DNA of 64,000 nucleotides from an archaeon (GCA_016432545.1 CP066694.1:682001-746000); one strand, 5' to 3'. Counted from the first letter of the stretch, positions 1 through 7,741 are shown. Program-made: numbers and translations. The notes: generated by a model not told the origin, from the sequence alone.

Positions 1-514
1 TTGTCTCCTTGGCCAGGCGCAAGTCCACGGCGAAGTCCTCGAGCCTCGTCGTCCGGGAGGAGAGGCCGAAGTCGAGGAGGACCGGCCCCGCGTCCCTGAG
101 GATCACGTTGGCGGTGGTAACGTCGCCGTGGACCATCCCGGCGAGATGAAGCTTCGCGATGCACCTCCCGAGCGCCCTGAAGTGACCCGGCGCACCATTG
201 GGGGACCTCTCGACCCTGTCCTTCATCCTCTCGCCCCTTACCCTCTCCATGACGATGGTGGCGGCTGGCGGGTCGACGAAGTAGACATGGGGAGACTCGA
301 CCCCTGCCTCCTTGGCATGGTGGGTCATCTCAGCTTCCCGTGTCGTCCTTGAGAGGCGGATCGCGTCGTCGAGGGCTGCGAGCCTGTACCTCAGGGGGCG
401 CCGCACCTTGAGGATCGCTTCGAGACCCTCCCACCTTCCTTCCAGGATGTCGGCCTCGGCGCCCCTGAACAGAAGGGCGCCCCGGTAGTCAGCTCCTCCA
501 GGGGATGTCGACAG
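1..514 (-). CDS. bud32: KEOPS-associated kinase Bud32, partial (C-terminus off the window)
   Basis: Small atypical protein kinase/ATPase of the KEOPS complex, which works with Kae1 in making the t6A modification of tRNA. The reverse strand reads LLFRGAEADI near the start (the Bud32 GAEA motif), then HGDVTTANVIL (catalytic loop, like HGDLTTSN of the family) and LLDFGLS (the DFG metal-binding motif). The 3' end runs off the left edge. The reading frame is open only from about position 535 and contains no ATG, GTG or TTG ahead of the GAEA motif. The CTG at 514-512 is my working start, so the end given here is uncertain. It overlaps the last codons of kae1 just upstream, in a different frame. Confidence 0.85.
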   Translation of the reverse strand, partial: MSTSPGGADYRGALLFRGAEADILEGRWEGLEAILKVRRPLRYRLAALDDAIRLSRTTREAEMTHHAKEAGVESPHVYFVDPPAATIVMERVRGERMKDRVERSPNGAPGHFRALGRCIAKLHLAGMVHGDVTTANVILRDAGPVLLDFGLSSRTTRLEDFAVDLRLAKET

Positions 515-1478
515 AGTCGACCCTCCATGATTGCTTTACGTCCGCCTCCGCGACCGGGACGCTGATCCCTGCGGAGTGGGCGAGCCAACCGGTCCACGCA
601 ATCTGGGCGCCGCAGTCCCCGCTGAGCTCCGGCGGGGTCGAAGCGACCCTGGCGCGGTGCCTCCGAGCCATCTTTGTCATCATCGATGAGAGCCTTCGGT
701 TCGCCGCCACCCCGCCGACTATGAGGACCTCTTTCTTGCCGGTGAGGGCGAGGGCCCGCTCCGTGACCTCTGCCACCATCGCGAAGGCAGTCTCTTGTAT
801 CGAGTAGCAGAGGTCTTCGAAGGAGCGCCCTCCGTCAAGGAGCGACTTCGCGGCGGTCAGGAGCCCGGAGAAGGAGACGTCGTTGCCTTTCACGGAGTAG
901 GGGAGTGGGATGAAGTTCTTCGAGCGCCTGGCGGCGGCTTCGATGGCGCCCCCGCACGGAGAAGAGAGCCCGGCGTGCCTGCCGAACTGGTCGAGGAGCT
1001 GCCCGAGTGTCAGGTCGAGCGACTCGCCCAGGACTCTCCACCTTCTACCGCCGAACGAGATCACCATCGTGTGGCCGCCCGAGACGAGGAGGACGATGGG
1101 ATCCTTCGCGCCCGTCACGAGACACCCGAGCTCGATGTGGCCGACCGCGTGGTTGACTGGTACGAGAGGGACGTTGGCTGCCAGCGCCAGCGTCCTGGAG
1201 ACGACCGCCCCGACCCTGAGGCAGGGGCCCAGGCCTGGCCCCATCGAGTAGCAGACTGCGGAGACCCTCTCGAGGGGGACCCCGGCCTCGCCGAGGGCGT
1301 GTCTCAGGACCCCTTCTGCCGCCCTCTGGTGGCTCTGGGAGGCCTCGAAGGGGTGGATGCCCGAGCCGGCGGGCGCCTTGAAGACGTTCTTGGAGTTCGA
1401 CAGTATCTTCCCAGTGGAGGTAACCACCGAGACAGAGAAGGTGTGGGCCGTGCTCTCTATGCCGACTGCGTATTCCAA
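489..1478 (-). CDS. kae1: tRNA N6-threonylcarbamoyladenosine synthase subunit Kae1 (TsaD family)
   Basis: Catalytic ASKHA-fold subunit of KEOPS, transferring the threonylcarbamoyl group to A37 of ANN-decoding tRNAs in the cytoplasm. Visible motifs are GIESTAHTFSV at the N-terminus, HQRAAEGV and NHAVGHIE (the metal-binding histidine motif HxxGH), LLVSGGHT, and IVGGVAANRRL near the C-terminus. With the TTG at 1478 the protein is about 330 residues, the normal archaeal length; a longer upstream extension in the same frame is arginine/serine-rich and overlaps the preceding gene, so I rejected it. The upstream gene stops 7 bases before this start and bud32 overlaps its end, so the three genes are probably co-transcribed. 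Confidence 0.93.
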   Translation of the reverse strand: MEYAVGIESTAHTFSVSVVTSTGKILSNSKNVFKAPAGSGIHPFEASQSHQRAAEGVLRHALGEAGVPLERVSAVCYSMGPGLGPCLRVGAVVSRTLALAANVPLVPVNHAVGHIELGCLVTGAKDPIVLLVSGGHTMVISFGGRRWRVLGESLDLTLGQLLDQFGRHAGLSSPCGGAIEAAARRSKNFIPLPYSVKGNDVSFSGLLTAAKSLLDGGRSFEDLCYSIQETAFAMVAEVTERALALTGKKEVLIVGGVAANRRLSSMMTKMARRHRARVASTPPELSGDCGAQIAWTGWLAHSAGISVPVAEADVKQSWRVDSVDIPWRS

Positions 1479-1485
1479 AGCGAGC

Positions 1486-2007
1486 CTACATCTTTCTCGA
1501 CTGGCGGTAGAGGTCGCCGAGGATGTTGATGTAGGGCTTGACCTCCACCAGGAAGTCCTCGAACTTCCCGCGCTCGAAGGTGGCGTTCCTCTTCCCCCCG
1601 TCGATCGCAATCTTCGCGGCAAGGACTATGCCCCCGCTCCTGTCGGGCGTCGACCCTAGGCTAGGGAAGTGTATCAGGGCGCCGTACCCGACTTTCTTCT
1701 TCCCCTTGGTGAAAACCACGTTGTAGTACATGCTGAGGGTCTTTGTGAACTGGCGGAGTTGCTTCTCCCTGCTCTCGCTGCGCTTGACGTTGTCGAAGTC
1801 CGCGCGCGCGAGCGTGTCGATCATCTCCTTGAGCAGCTTCATCTCCCCGACCTTGTTGGTGTATCCAGCGTATTCGATCGGCATCTGGTACACGCTGTGC
1901 ATGACAGAGTCCCAGTCGTCGATGACTGCGAAGGTGTCGGTGTCGAGGTTCATCTCGCGCTTCAGCTCGTCCGAGAGGATGTCCTCGAGCGTCAGCTTCT
2001 TGGGCAT
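1486..2007 (-). CDS. conserved hypothetical protein upstream of kae1
   Basis: A 173-residue protein starting at the ATG at 2007 (MPKKLTLEDIL). It is soluble, charged, mixed alpha/beta, with no signal peptide or membrane segment. The stretch YYNVVFTKGKKKVGYGALIHF looks like a well-structured beta-rich core. I do not recognise the family. It stops 7 bases before kae1, so it is likely co-expressed with the KEOPS genes, and it may be linked to tRNA modification or translation, but that is only inference from position. A TATA-like site at 2026-2038 lies upstream and is shared with the divergent gene at 2060. Confidence 0.75.
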   Translation of the reverse strand: MPKKLTLEDILSDELKREMNLDTDTFAVIDDWDSVMHSVYQMPIEYAGYTNKVGEMKLLKEMIDTLARADFDNVKRSESREKQLRQFTKTLSMYYNVVFTKGKKKVGYGALIHFPSLGSTPDRSGGIVLAAKIAIDGGKRNATFERGKFEDFLVEVKPYINILGDLYRQSRKM

Positions 2008-2025
2008 CGAACGAACGCGCAAAGC

Positions 2026-2038
2026 GGATATAGTTAGG
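2026..2038. promoter_or_regulatory. TATA-like box between divergent genes
   Basis: The sequence GGATATAGTTAGG is AT-rich on both strands. It sits about 28 bases before the TTG start at 2060 on the plus strand and about 24 bases before the ATG at 2007 on the minus strand, so it may serve both as a bidirectional archaeal promoter core. Confidence 0.5.
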
Positions 2039-2059
2039 AGTTGCGGAAAAGGTCCGAGC

Positions 2060-2491
2060 TTGAAGGGCCCCATTCAATCGGTCGAAGCGTCGTACATCCT
2101 CCACGCGACTGAGGACGAGGAGAAGGTGAGGAGCGCTTTGGCGAAGCTGCTGGGGGTCGACGTGGAGCCAGTTCTTGAGGAGCTCGAAGGGCACTACGGG
2201 AACCCCGTGAGGATGGCGAGTGTGCACCTGACGGGAGACGAGGCCACGGCCGCGTTCAGGTCCGTAGTGAGGGGGCTCTCTCCTGCCGCCCGAGCCGACC
2301 TTGTTTCATCGTTGTCTGTTCGGGTCGACGAGCATTCTTCCCTCTTCATCAGGGTGGACAAGCAGGGGCTCGTCTCCGGGATCGCTGCCTTGGGCGACCG
2401 GGACACGGTCAGGCTGAAGGTCAAGCCGAGGGGGTTCGTGCCAAAGGGCGCCGGCGCGCAGCACTTTGCGAAGTTGATCGGTGGGAACTGA
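2060..2491 (+). CDS. RNA-binding protein of the archaeal exosome-associated type (COG1325-like)
   Basis: A 143-residue protein from the TTG at 2060; the longer open frame upstream overlaps the divergent gene and is not protein-like. The pattern (a charged N-terminal ATEDEEKV segment, a YGNPV motif, then a domain with LSVRVDEHSSLFIRVDKQ) matches the small archaeal RNA-binding family often found with exosome or RNase P genes and annotated as a predicted exosome subunit. It overlaps the next gene by one base, which supports coupled translation. Assignment is by pattern recognition; a profile search against COG1325 would settle it. Confidence 0.75.
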   Translation: MKGPIQSVEASYILHATEDEEKVRSALAKLLGVDVEPVLEELEGHYGNPVRMASVHLTGDEATAAFRSVVRGLSPAARADLVSSLSVRVDEHSSLFIRVDKQGLVSGIAALGDRDTVRLKVKPRGFVPKGAGAQHFAKLIGGN

Positions 2492-2784
2492 TGGCGAAGA
2501 GGTACCTGCTCCTACTGGCCGAGAGGCCCCTGGGGCAGGAGGACCTAGAAGCGATATCCGGCGAACTCAAGGCTAGGGCGCTGCGAGCCTCCGTGATCCA
2601 GGTGGACGCGAACCCGATGGCAGTGATAGTAAAGACCGACCAGCGGGGAGCGATGGCTCTTAGAGAGCGGGCGCCTTCGGCCGGGCCGCCACTGAGGGCG
2701 GTGCTCTCCTCGGGGTCCATCGGTAAGCTCAAAAGCAGAGCAAAGGCCGCGGTTGCGACAGTCGATGGCCAAGTTCCTAAGTGA
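2491..2784 (+). CDS. small protein, possibly RNase P component 2 (Pop5/Rnp2-like)
   Basis: A 97-residue protein beginning MAKRYLLLLAERPL at an ATG that overlaps the stop of the preceding RNA-binding protein gene. The order beta-alpha-beta (RYLLLLAE, EAISGELKARALRA, MAVIVKTDQRGAMALRER) fits a ferredoxin-like fold such as archaeal Pop5, the RNA-binding protein subunit of RNase P, whose gene is commonly found beside exosome-type genes. The similarity is weak, so the neighbour carries most of the weight. A structure-based search would support this if the Pop5 fold is recovered. Confidence 0.5.
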   Translation: MAKRYLLLLAERPLGQEDLEAISGELKARALRASVIQVDANPMAVIVKTDQRGAMALRERAPSAGPPLRAVLSSGSIGKLKSRAKAAVATVDGQVPK

Positions 2785-3142
2785 CGAGTACTTCGGCGAC
2801 TTCCAGAATGCACTTTCGTCCGATGCGAAGTGGCTGGAGGTCTCGAAGGGGTTCAAGACCACCATAGCGTTCAACGCGACCGACATCGGACAGAACTTTC
2901 TGCTCGTGGTGGAGAACGGTGCGACGACTCTGCAAAAAGTGTCGCCCGGGACGGCCGCGGAGTTTTCCTTCGACGGGACTTACGACACCTGGGGCAAGGT
3001 CGTGAAGGGAGAGCTCGACCTGCAGAGCGCGGTCCTGAAGGGGCAGCTCAAGTTCAAGGGCTCCCTTACCAAGATCCTGATGTACAGGGACAGGCTCACC
3101 AGGGTCGCGGAGGTCATGAGGGACCTCCCCAAGGAATTCTAG
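2765..3142 (+). CDS. SCP2 sterol-carrier-like lipid-binding protein
   Basis: A 125-residue single-domain protein starting at the ATG at 2765, which overlaps the previous gene by 20 bases. Features of the SCP2 fold include NFLLVVENGATTLQKV, the FDGTYDTWGKVVKGELDLQSAV segment split over the core, and LKFKGSLTKILMY near the C-terminus (the typical MKGKLKIKG...LM ending). SCP2 domains bind fatty acyl-CoAs and other lipids in a hydrophobic tunnel. Its stop codon overlaps the end of the convergent acyl-CoA operon, whose thiolase and dehydrogenase act on the kind of ligand this fold carries. No membrane segment or export signal is seen. Confidence 0.85.
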   Translation: MAKFLSDEYFGDFQNALSSDAKWLEVSKGFKTTIAFNATDIGQNFLLVVENGATTLQKVSPGTAAEFSFDGTYDTWGKVVKGELDLQSAVLKGQLKFKGSLTKILMYRDRLTRVAEVMRDLPKEF

Positions 3143-3570
3143 GCCTGCACGAATACGTAGTACGGGTTTCCTTCCTTGCTCGTCCTCGACTCCACTTTGA
3201 CTTTCATCCCGGGCTTGGCCTTCTCGGCCTCGACCCCCTCGAGCCAGGCGAGCGCCTTTGTGCCGCCCTTGAACTCGGCGATCGCAATCACGTAGGGGTC
3301 GTTCTCGACGAAGCTGGCAGGGGTGATCTGCACCCGCGTGAATGTCACCAGGGTCGCCTCCTTGCCCAGGTCGACCCATTCGAATTGGGAGCTCATGCAC
3401 CTTGAGCAGTCAGCCTGAGGCGGGAAGGCGACGTTCCCGCACTCCTTGCACTTCGTTGTCACGAAGCGACCTTCCCGGAGGGCGTCCCAGAACTCCTTCG
3501 TCCTCGATATCGGGATGTCGAACCTCAGGGTCAGGGAGCGCCGGGAGTGGAGGGCAGGGTCTCCGGACAA
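3139..3570 (-). CDS. DUF35 OB-fold/zinc-ribbon acyl-CoA-binding protein
   Basis: A 143-residue protein with the DUF35 layout: an N-terminal helix (TKEFWDALREGRF), a rubredoxin-like zinc ribbon CKECGN...CSRCMSSQFEW, and a C-terminal OB-fold (TLVTFTRVQITPASF to the end). Family members are non-catalytic partners of thiolases and of acyl-CoA lyases and shuttle acyl-CoA between active sites. It starts at a TTG 4 bases after the thiolase gene ends, so a thiolase-DUF35 complex is likely here. No HMG-CoA synthase gene lies next to it, unlike the archaeal mevalonate complexes where this pairing is best known. Confidence 0.88.
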   Translation of the reverse strand: MSGDPALHSRRSLTLRFDIPISRTKEFWDALREGRFVTTKCKECGNVAFPPQADCSRCMSSQFEWVDLGKEATLVTFTRVQITPASFVENDPYVIAIAEFKGGTKALAWLEGVEAEKAKPGMKVKVESRTSKEGNPYYVFVQA

Positions 3571-3574
3571 CTCG

Positions 3575-4735
3575 TCAGTCCCTCGAGAGTATGGTGACGT
3601 ACGCGTAGTGCCCCGTGCCCCCTACGTTGTGGACCAGGCCGATCCCGTTCTTGATCGGGGCCTGCCTGCTCCCGGCCTCGTTCCGCAGCTGCTTGGTCAC
3701 TTCGACGGCCATTGAAACTCCGGTCGCCCCGATCGGATGCCCCTTCGCCTTGAGGCCGCCGTCGAGGTTGACCGGGATCCGGCCGCCTATCTCAGTCTCG
3801 CCTTCTCTGATCATCTTGGCCCCCTCCCCCTTCTTGCAGAACCCGAGGTCTTCGTAAGCCATCAGCTCCGCGATCGTGAAGCAGTCATGGCAGGTCGCGA
3901 CGTCCACCGAGGATGGCTCGACCTTCGCTATCGAGTACGCTCGTCTTGCGGCCTCGACCGAGGCCCCGAGGCCCACGTAGTCAGGGCGCCGGCTCAGGTT
4001 CGCGGAGTCGGACGAGTACCCGATCCCCCTGACCCAGACCGGTGTGTCGGTCAGCTTCCTGGCCACGTCCTCGGAGGCAAGGATGACAGCGGCGGACCCA
4101 TCGGAAAGGGGGCACGCGTCGTAGAGCTTCAAGGGCCAGGAGACTACCTGCGAGCCCAGGGCCTTCTCAATCGTGATCTCCTTCTGGAACTGGGCGTTGG
4201 GGTTCATCGACCCGTAGTGGTGGGCCTTGACCGCGACCCGCGCCATGTCCTCCTCCGTCGTCCCGAACCTGTTCATGTGGGCGACCGCGTACAGCGCGTA
4301 GTAAGCGGGGAAGGTCATCCCGTAGTTCTCGAACTCCCAGGTGTACGAGCCGGCTCTTCCGATCAGCTCCACGGATGTCATGGTGTCAACCTCGGTCATC
4401 TTCTCGACGCCCACAGCCATGGCGATGTCCCCCTCGCCACTGGCTATCGAGTTGCAGGCAGCCTTCAAGGCGGCGCTCCCGCTCGCGCAGGCTGCCTCGA
4501 CCCTCATCGTGCCCACCGAGTCGAGCCCCGCGTATTCGTTGACTATCACGGCGGGGAGGGACTCCTCGTACCAGCCGCCGGCGCTGCCGACAACCACGTT
4601 CTTGATCTCCTTCTTGTCGATGCCCGCATCTTCGACCGCACCCTTTATCGACTCGAAGGCGAGCTCAGCAACGTTCACGTCCGTCCTCCTCCCGAACTTC
4701 GAGTGCCCTACGCCGACGATCGCTACGCGGCCCAT
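3575..4735 (-). CDS. archaeal thiolase / acetyl-CoA acyltransferase (SCP2-thiolase type)
   Basis: A 386-residue thiolase-fold enzyme that condenses or cleaves acyl-CoAs. The nucleophilic cysteine lies in VEAACASGSAALKAA, the GH motif in LKAKGHPIGATG, and the C-terminal NVGGTGHYAYV replaces the usual CxG motif, as in the SCP2-type/archaeal thiolase subgroup. A second conserved motif is TCHDCFTIAELMAYEDLG. The gene lies 7 bases after the acyl-CoA dehydrogenase gene and 4 bases before the DUF35 gene, in one operon. In this company thiolytic chain shortening in beta-oxidation is more likely than mevalonate synthesis. Confidence 0.92.
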   Translation of the reverse strand: MGRVAIVGVGHSKFGRRTDVNVAELAFESIKGAVEDAGIDKKEIKNVVVGSAGGWYEESLPAVIVNEYAGLDSVGTMRVEAACASGSAALKAACNSIASGEGDIAMAVGVEKMTEVDTMTSVELIGRAGSYTWEFENYGMTFPAYYALYAVAHMNRFGTTEEDMARVAVKAHHYGSMNPNAQFQKEITIEKALGSQVVSWPLKLYDACPLSDGSAAVILASEDVARKLTDTPVWVRGIGYSSDSANLSRRPDYVGLGASVEAARRAYSIAKVEPSSVDVATCHDCFTIAELMAYEDLGFCKKGEGAKMIREGETEIGGRIPVNLDGGLKAKGHPIGATGVSMAVEVTKQLRNEAGSRQAPIKNGIGLVHNVGGTGHYAYVTILSRD

Positions 4736-4742
4736 GACAGGC

Positions 4743-5915
4743 TCACTCCCCGTCTAGGAGTTCCTTTGAGAGGATCCATCGCTGGACCTCCGACGTCCCC
4801 TCCACGATGTCCAGGACCTTGGCGTCGCGCAGGTACCTCTCGAGAGGGAGGGCCTTGCTCACGCCGTACCCGCCGTGGATCTGGATGGAGCGCTCCGCGA
4901 CCCAGACCGCAGTCTCGCTCGCGAAGTACTTCGCCATCGCCGCCTCCTTGAGGAACTCGTCGCCCTTGTCGTGGATGGATGCGGCCTTGTAGGTCAGGAG
5001 CTTCGCCGCCTCTGTCCTCGTCGCCATGTCTGCGATCATGAACCTGATCGCTTCGTACTTGGCGAGGGGCCTGTCGAAGATGTTCCTCTTCTTCGCGTAC
5101 TTTATCGCCTCTTCGAGGGCCGCTTCGGCGAGGCCCACGGCGGCCGCGGCCGCCCCTATCCTTGACTTGCTGAGGATGGTGAGCGCTATGAGGAATCCGT
5201 CCCCTTCCCTGCCCATCAGGGCGGAGGCGGGGATCCGGCAGTCCGCGAACGTGAGCTCGGCGGTCGCTGTCCCTCTCGCGCCCATCACCTCGAGCTTCTG
5301 CCCGACGCTGAAGCCCGGGGTCCCCTTTTCGACTATGAAGGCGCTGATCCCCGCGGCGCCGTCCTCGGGCGTGCCCGTCCTGGCGAAGAAGACGAGCAGG
5401 TCCGCGACCGCGCCCTGCGTGATGAAGATCTTGGACCCGTTGACGACGTATGAGTCGCCGTCCTTGGTAGCCCTAGTGGAGATCCCTGCGGCGTCAGAGC
5501 CGGCTCCGGGCTCCGTCAGCCCGTACGCCCCGATGATCTCTCCCTTTACGAGGCGAGGCAGGTACCTTGACCTCTGCTCCTCGGTGCCGGACAGAGCGAT
5601 GGCGCTGCCGACCAGGCCGTTCTGGACGCCCATGATGAACCCCGCCGAGAGGCTCACTCGCGAAATCTCCTCCCCGACGATCACCGAGCCCATCAGGTCC
5701 AGGCCCAGCCCTCCGTATTCCTTGGGGACTGAAAGGCCGAGAAGGCCGTATTCGCCCATCTTCTTCTGAAGCTCGAACGGATACTCGTCAGTCCTGTCAA
5801 TCCGGGCCGCGACTGGGAGGACCTCTCTCTTCGCGAACTCCCGCGCCCACTTTCTGAGCTCAGAGTAGTCTGTCTCGTCCAGAGCCTGCTCAGAACGGGT
5901 CACCAACGTCTCCAT
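4743..5915 (-). CDS. acyl-CoA dehydrogenase
   Basis: A 390-residue FAD enzyme introducing the alpha-beta double bond into acyl-CoA. Signature segments are AYGLTEPGAGSDAAG (FAD/substrate loop), KIFITQGAVADL, and the C-terminal QIHGGYGVSKALPLERYLRDAK with a nearby EGTSEVQRWIL, where the EGTSE glutamate is the usual catalytic base position. Length and order are normal for the family. The start ATG at 5915 lies just before a strong palindrome at 5934-5948. The gene is second in the operon after the CaiB-type enzyme, with a 59-base gap that holds that palindrome, so it may also have its own control. Confidence 0.94.
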   Translation of the reverse strand: METLVTRSEQALDETDYSELRKWAREFAKREVLPVAARIDRTDEYPFELQKKMGEYGLLGLSVPKEYGGLGLDLMGSVIVGEEISRVSLSAGFIMGVQNGLVGSAIALSGTEEQRSRYLPRLVKGEIIGAYGLTEPGAGSDAAGISTRATKDGDSYVVNGSKIFITQGAVADLLVFFARTGTPEDGAAGISAFIVEKGTPGFSVGQKLEVMGARGTATAELTFADCRIPASALMGREGDGFLIALTILSKSRIGAAAAAVGLAEAALEEAIKYAKKRNIFDRPLAKYEAIRFMIADMATRTEAAKLLTYKAASIHDKGDEFLKEAAMAKYFASETAVWVAERSIQIHGGYGVSKALPLERYLRDAKVLDIVEGTSEVQRWILSKELLDGE

Positions 5916-5933
5916 AACCTATTGGTTACCATC

Positions 5934-5948
5934 ATTTCCATTGGAAAT
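5934..5948. promoter_or_regulatory. perfect palindrome in front of the acyl-CoA dehydrogenase gene
   Basis: ATTTCC-ATT-GGAAAT is a perfect 6+6 palindrome with a 3-base spacer, flanked by GGTT at 5924-5927 and AACC at 5949-5952, which extends the dyad. It lies 19 bases before the start codon at 5915 in the gap after the CaiB-type gene. This is the shape of a dimeric regulator operator, for example of a fatty-acid or acyl-CoA responsive repressor. The regulator itself is not identified in the window. Confidence 0.45.
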
Positions 5949-5974
5949 AACCTTTCCCTTTCACCAGACGGCGG

Positions 5975-7117
5975 CTACTGGACCGCATGAGAGCGGCGCA
6001 GCCGGGCCACTTCGGCGCGTGAGTATCCCAGCGATTCGAGGATCCTGGGCGTGTCTGCCCCGAGCTCGGGCGCCTGAGTCTGGGGCTTGGACCTCATCCT
6101 CGGACGAGACAGGACCGGGGCGCCCAGGACGTGCCCGCTGTGCGGGACCCGGACGAGGGCGCCCGCAGCCTTTGCCCAGTCGCTCTGGAGCGCCTCTGAG
6201 ACGGTCAGGACTGGGGTGACGCACGTATCCTTGTGCATCAGGAGACGAGCCCAGTGGTCCCTCGTCCTCGCGGAGAAGATCTTCTTCAGCGTGGACTTCA
6301 CCTGCCGTCGCTCCGGAGGGCTCCCGAACCTCTTGCCTTCCAGCTCGGGCACCCCGAGTGCCACGACCAGGTTGTGCCAGAACCTCTCCTCGATCGCGGC
6401 GACGGCTACGTGGCGCCCGTCGGAGGTCGGGTAGATGCTGTAGTAGGGCGTCGACCCGAAGATCAGGCTGTGCCCCGGGACAGGCTCCTCGCCGGTCGCG
6501 ATGTAGGTCGCCGCGGGGAGGACCATCCAAGACGCAAGGGACGGGACAATGGGGACGTCGATGTAGACGGGCCCACGCCGCCCGGCGAGAGCGCCAAGTA
6601 TTGCGAGCGCGGCGTGCATCCCCGAAGCCAGGTCGCCGAGCTGCAGAAGGGGAGGGGTCGGAGGGCCGTAGGAGAGCGTACCGGCCATCGCCTGGAAGTT
6701 GACGTCGTGCCCAGGCATCGAGCTCAGAGGGCTCTTCTGGCCGTAGGCGGAGATCGAGCAGTACACTATCTTCGGGCTGATGGTTTTCACTTCTTCATAC
6801 GAGAACCCCAGCCTCTTCATCGCCCCCGGCCTGAACCCCTCGACGAAGACGTCGGCACGCTCGAGGAGGCGCCTCATGACCCCTCGACCTTCCTTGGACT
6901 TCAGGTCGACCCCGATGCTCGACTTGTTCCGGTTGACTATGTCGTGGACGGGACTCTTCCCTCGCTTGGTCGGGGGCGTCGCCCGCATGTAGTCGCCCAG
7001 GCCGGGCTGCTCGACCTTGGTGACTTCTGCACCCATGTCAGAGAGGAGCATCGTGGCGTAGCCGCCGGGGAAGAGGCGAGTTGCGTCGACGACCCTGACG
7101 CCGTCCAGAAAGCCCAC
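5975..7117 (-). CDS. CaiB/BaiF family protein, probably alpha-methylacyl-CoA racemase
   Basis: A 380-residue class III CoA-transferase-fold enzyme. It opens FLDGVRVVDATRLFPG and contains VNRNKSSIGVDLKSKEG, both typical. The motif MPGHDVNFQAMAGTLSYG carries adjacent His and Asp, and LQLGDLASGMHAALAILGAL carries a second Asp; this pair matches the His/Asp acid-base pair of alpha-methylacyl-CoA racemase better than the FD motif of formyl-CoA transferases. Such racemases convert 2-methyl-branched acyl-CoAs to the isomer that dehydrogenases accept, which fits the operon. The start is GTG at 7117, about 25 bases after a TATA-like site (7138-7150). Confidence 0.85.
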   Translation of the reverse strand: MGFLDGVRVVDATRLFPGGYATMLLSDMGAEVTKVEQPGLGDYMRATPPTKRGKSPVHDIVNRNKSSIGVDLKSKEGRGVMRRLLERADVFVEGFRPGAMKRLGFSYEEVKTISPKIVYCSISAYGQKSPLSSMPGHDVNFQAMAGTLSYGPPTPPLLQLGDLASGMHAALAILGALAGRRGPVYIDVPIVPSLASWMVLPAATYIATGEEPVPGHSLIFGSTPYYSIYPTSDGRHVAVAAIEERFWHNLVVALGVPELEGKRFGSPPERRQVKSTLKKIFSARTRDHWARLLMHKDTCVTPVLTVSEALQSDWAKAAGALVRVPHSGHVLGAPVLSRPRMRSKPQTQAPELGADTPRILESLGYSRAEVARLRRSHAVQ

Positions 7118-7137
7118 TCCTCAGCTCCGTTGCAAGA

Positions 7138-7150
7138 GAATTAAAATCCG
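7138..7150 (-). promoter_or_regulatory. TATA-like promoter of the acyl-CoA operon
   Basis: On the minus strand the sequence reads CGGATTTTAATTC, centred about 27 bases before the GTG start at 7117. It is the only AT-rich site in the right place to drive the four-gene operon that runs leftward to 3139. Confidence 0.5.
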
Positions 7151-7279
7151 ACCAACACAATTCAAATCGTCTCGTGACTGTCTAGGGTTCCAAGAATCAG
7201 TATATTCAGCCCTGCCGTAGAAGTCTTGGGCCTGCATCATCCTGACCTGGGGGAACTAGCCAACGATGCGAATGTTAGC

Positions 7280-7549
7280 TCAGAAGTGATAGTAAAGACC
7301 GTCACAAGCCCACTCAAAGAGATATGTCCATGTGACATTGCCGAAGTATAGTATCCTTCCCTGAACATCATAGAGCGCCCCACATTCGAAAAGGTAGAAC
7401 GATGGCGAAGCCACAGCCCGCCACTCACCTATGTTTGCTTTTGTCACCACATGTCTATTGATGGACACGATAGGGGCGAAGAGGAAGAGAAGTGAGGCCA
7501 ACAAAACAATCGCCACGGCTTTCTTGTCCCTGTTCATTCGGAACACCAT
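7280..7549 (-). CDS. small membrane-anchored hypothetical protein
   Basis: An 89-residue protein with one strong hydrophobic segment near the N-terminus (VAIVLLASLLFLFAPIVSI, about residues 12-30), then a short presumably external domain rich in aromatic residues with two cysteines. The base composition is clearly lower in G+C than that of the neighbours. A TATA-like CTTTAACAAG lies about 30 bases before the ATG at 7549, which supports transcription; an internal ATG at 7537 is an alternative start. No family recognised. It may be a recently acquired or orphan gene. Confidence 0.45.
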   Translation of the reverse strand: MVFRMNRDKKAVAIVLLASLLFLFAPIVSINRHVVTKANIGEWRAVASPSFYLFECGALYDVQGRILYFGNVTWTYLFEWACDGLYYHF

Positions 7550-7741
7550 TCTCTCACCCTCGATCTCGTCGGGCGGTCTTGTTAAAGGTCTAAATCTGAG
7601 GGCGCAGAGTCCCTTCCGACGATGAGGTGAACGCCGTCCCAGTCATAGCCCGGGTTAGCTCCATGGGCAGATGATGACCTCGCGACGATACCGAGTCAAA
7701 CTTCTCAGCATTAATATCGGGCGAAGTGCGGCGTTGCTCCC

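Noticed and set aside
3737-4951. 404-residue open frame antisense to the thiolase gene
   Set aside because: Composition of a GC-rich shadow frame; it lies across two strongly supported genes and has no recognisable motif.
7668-7720. C/D box small RNA suggested by GATGATGA
   Set aside because: No matching D box (CTGA) is found at a suitable distance and no guide-like closing stem is visible.
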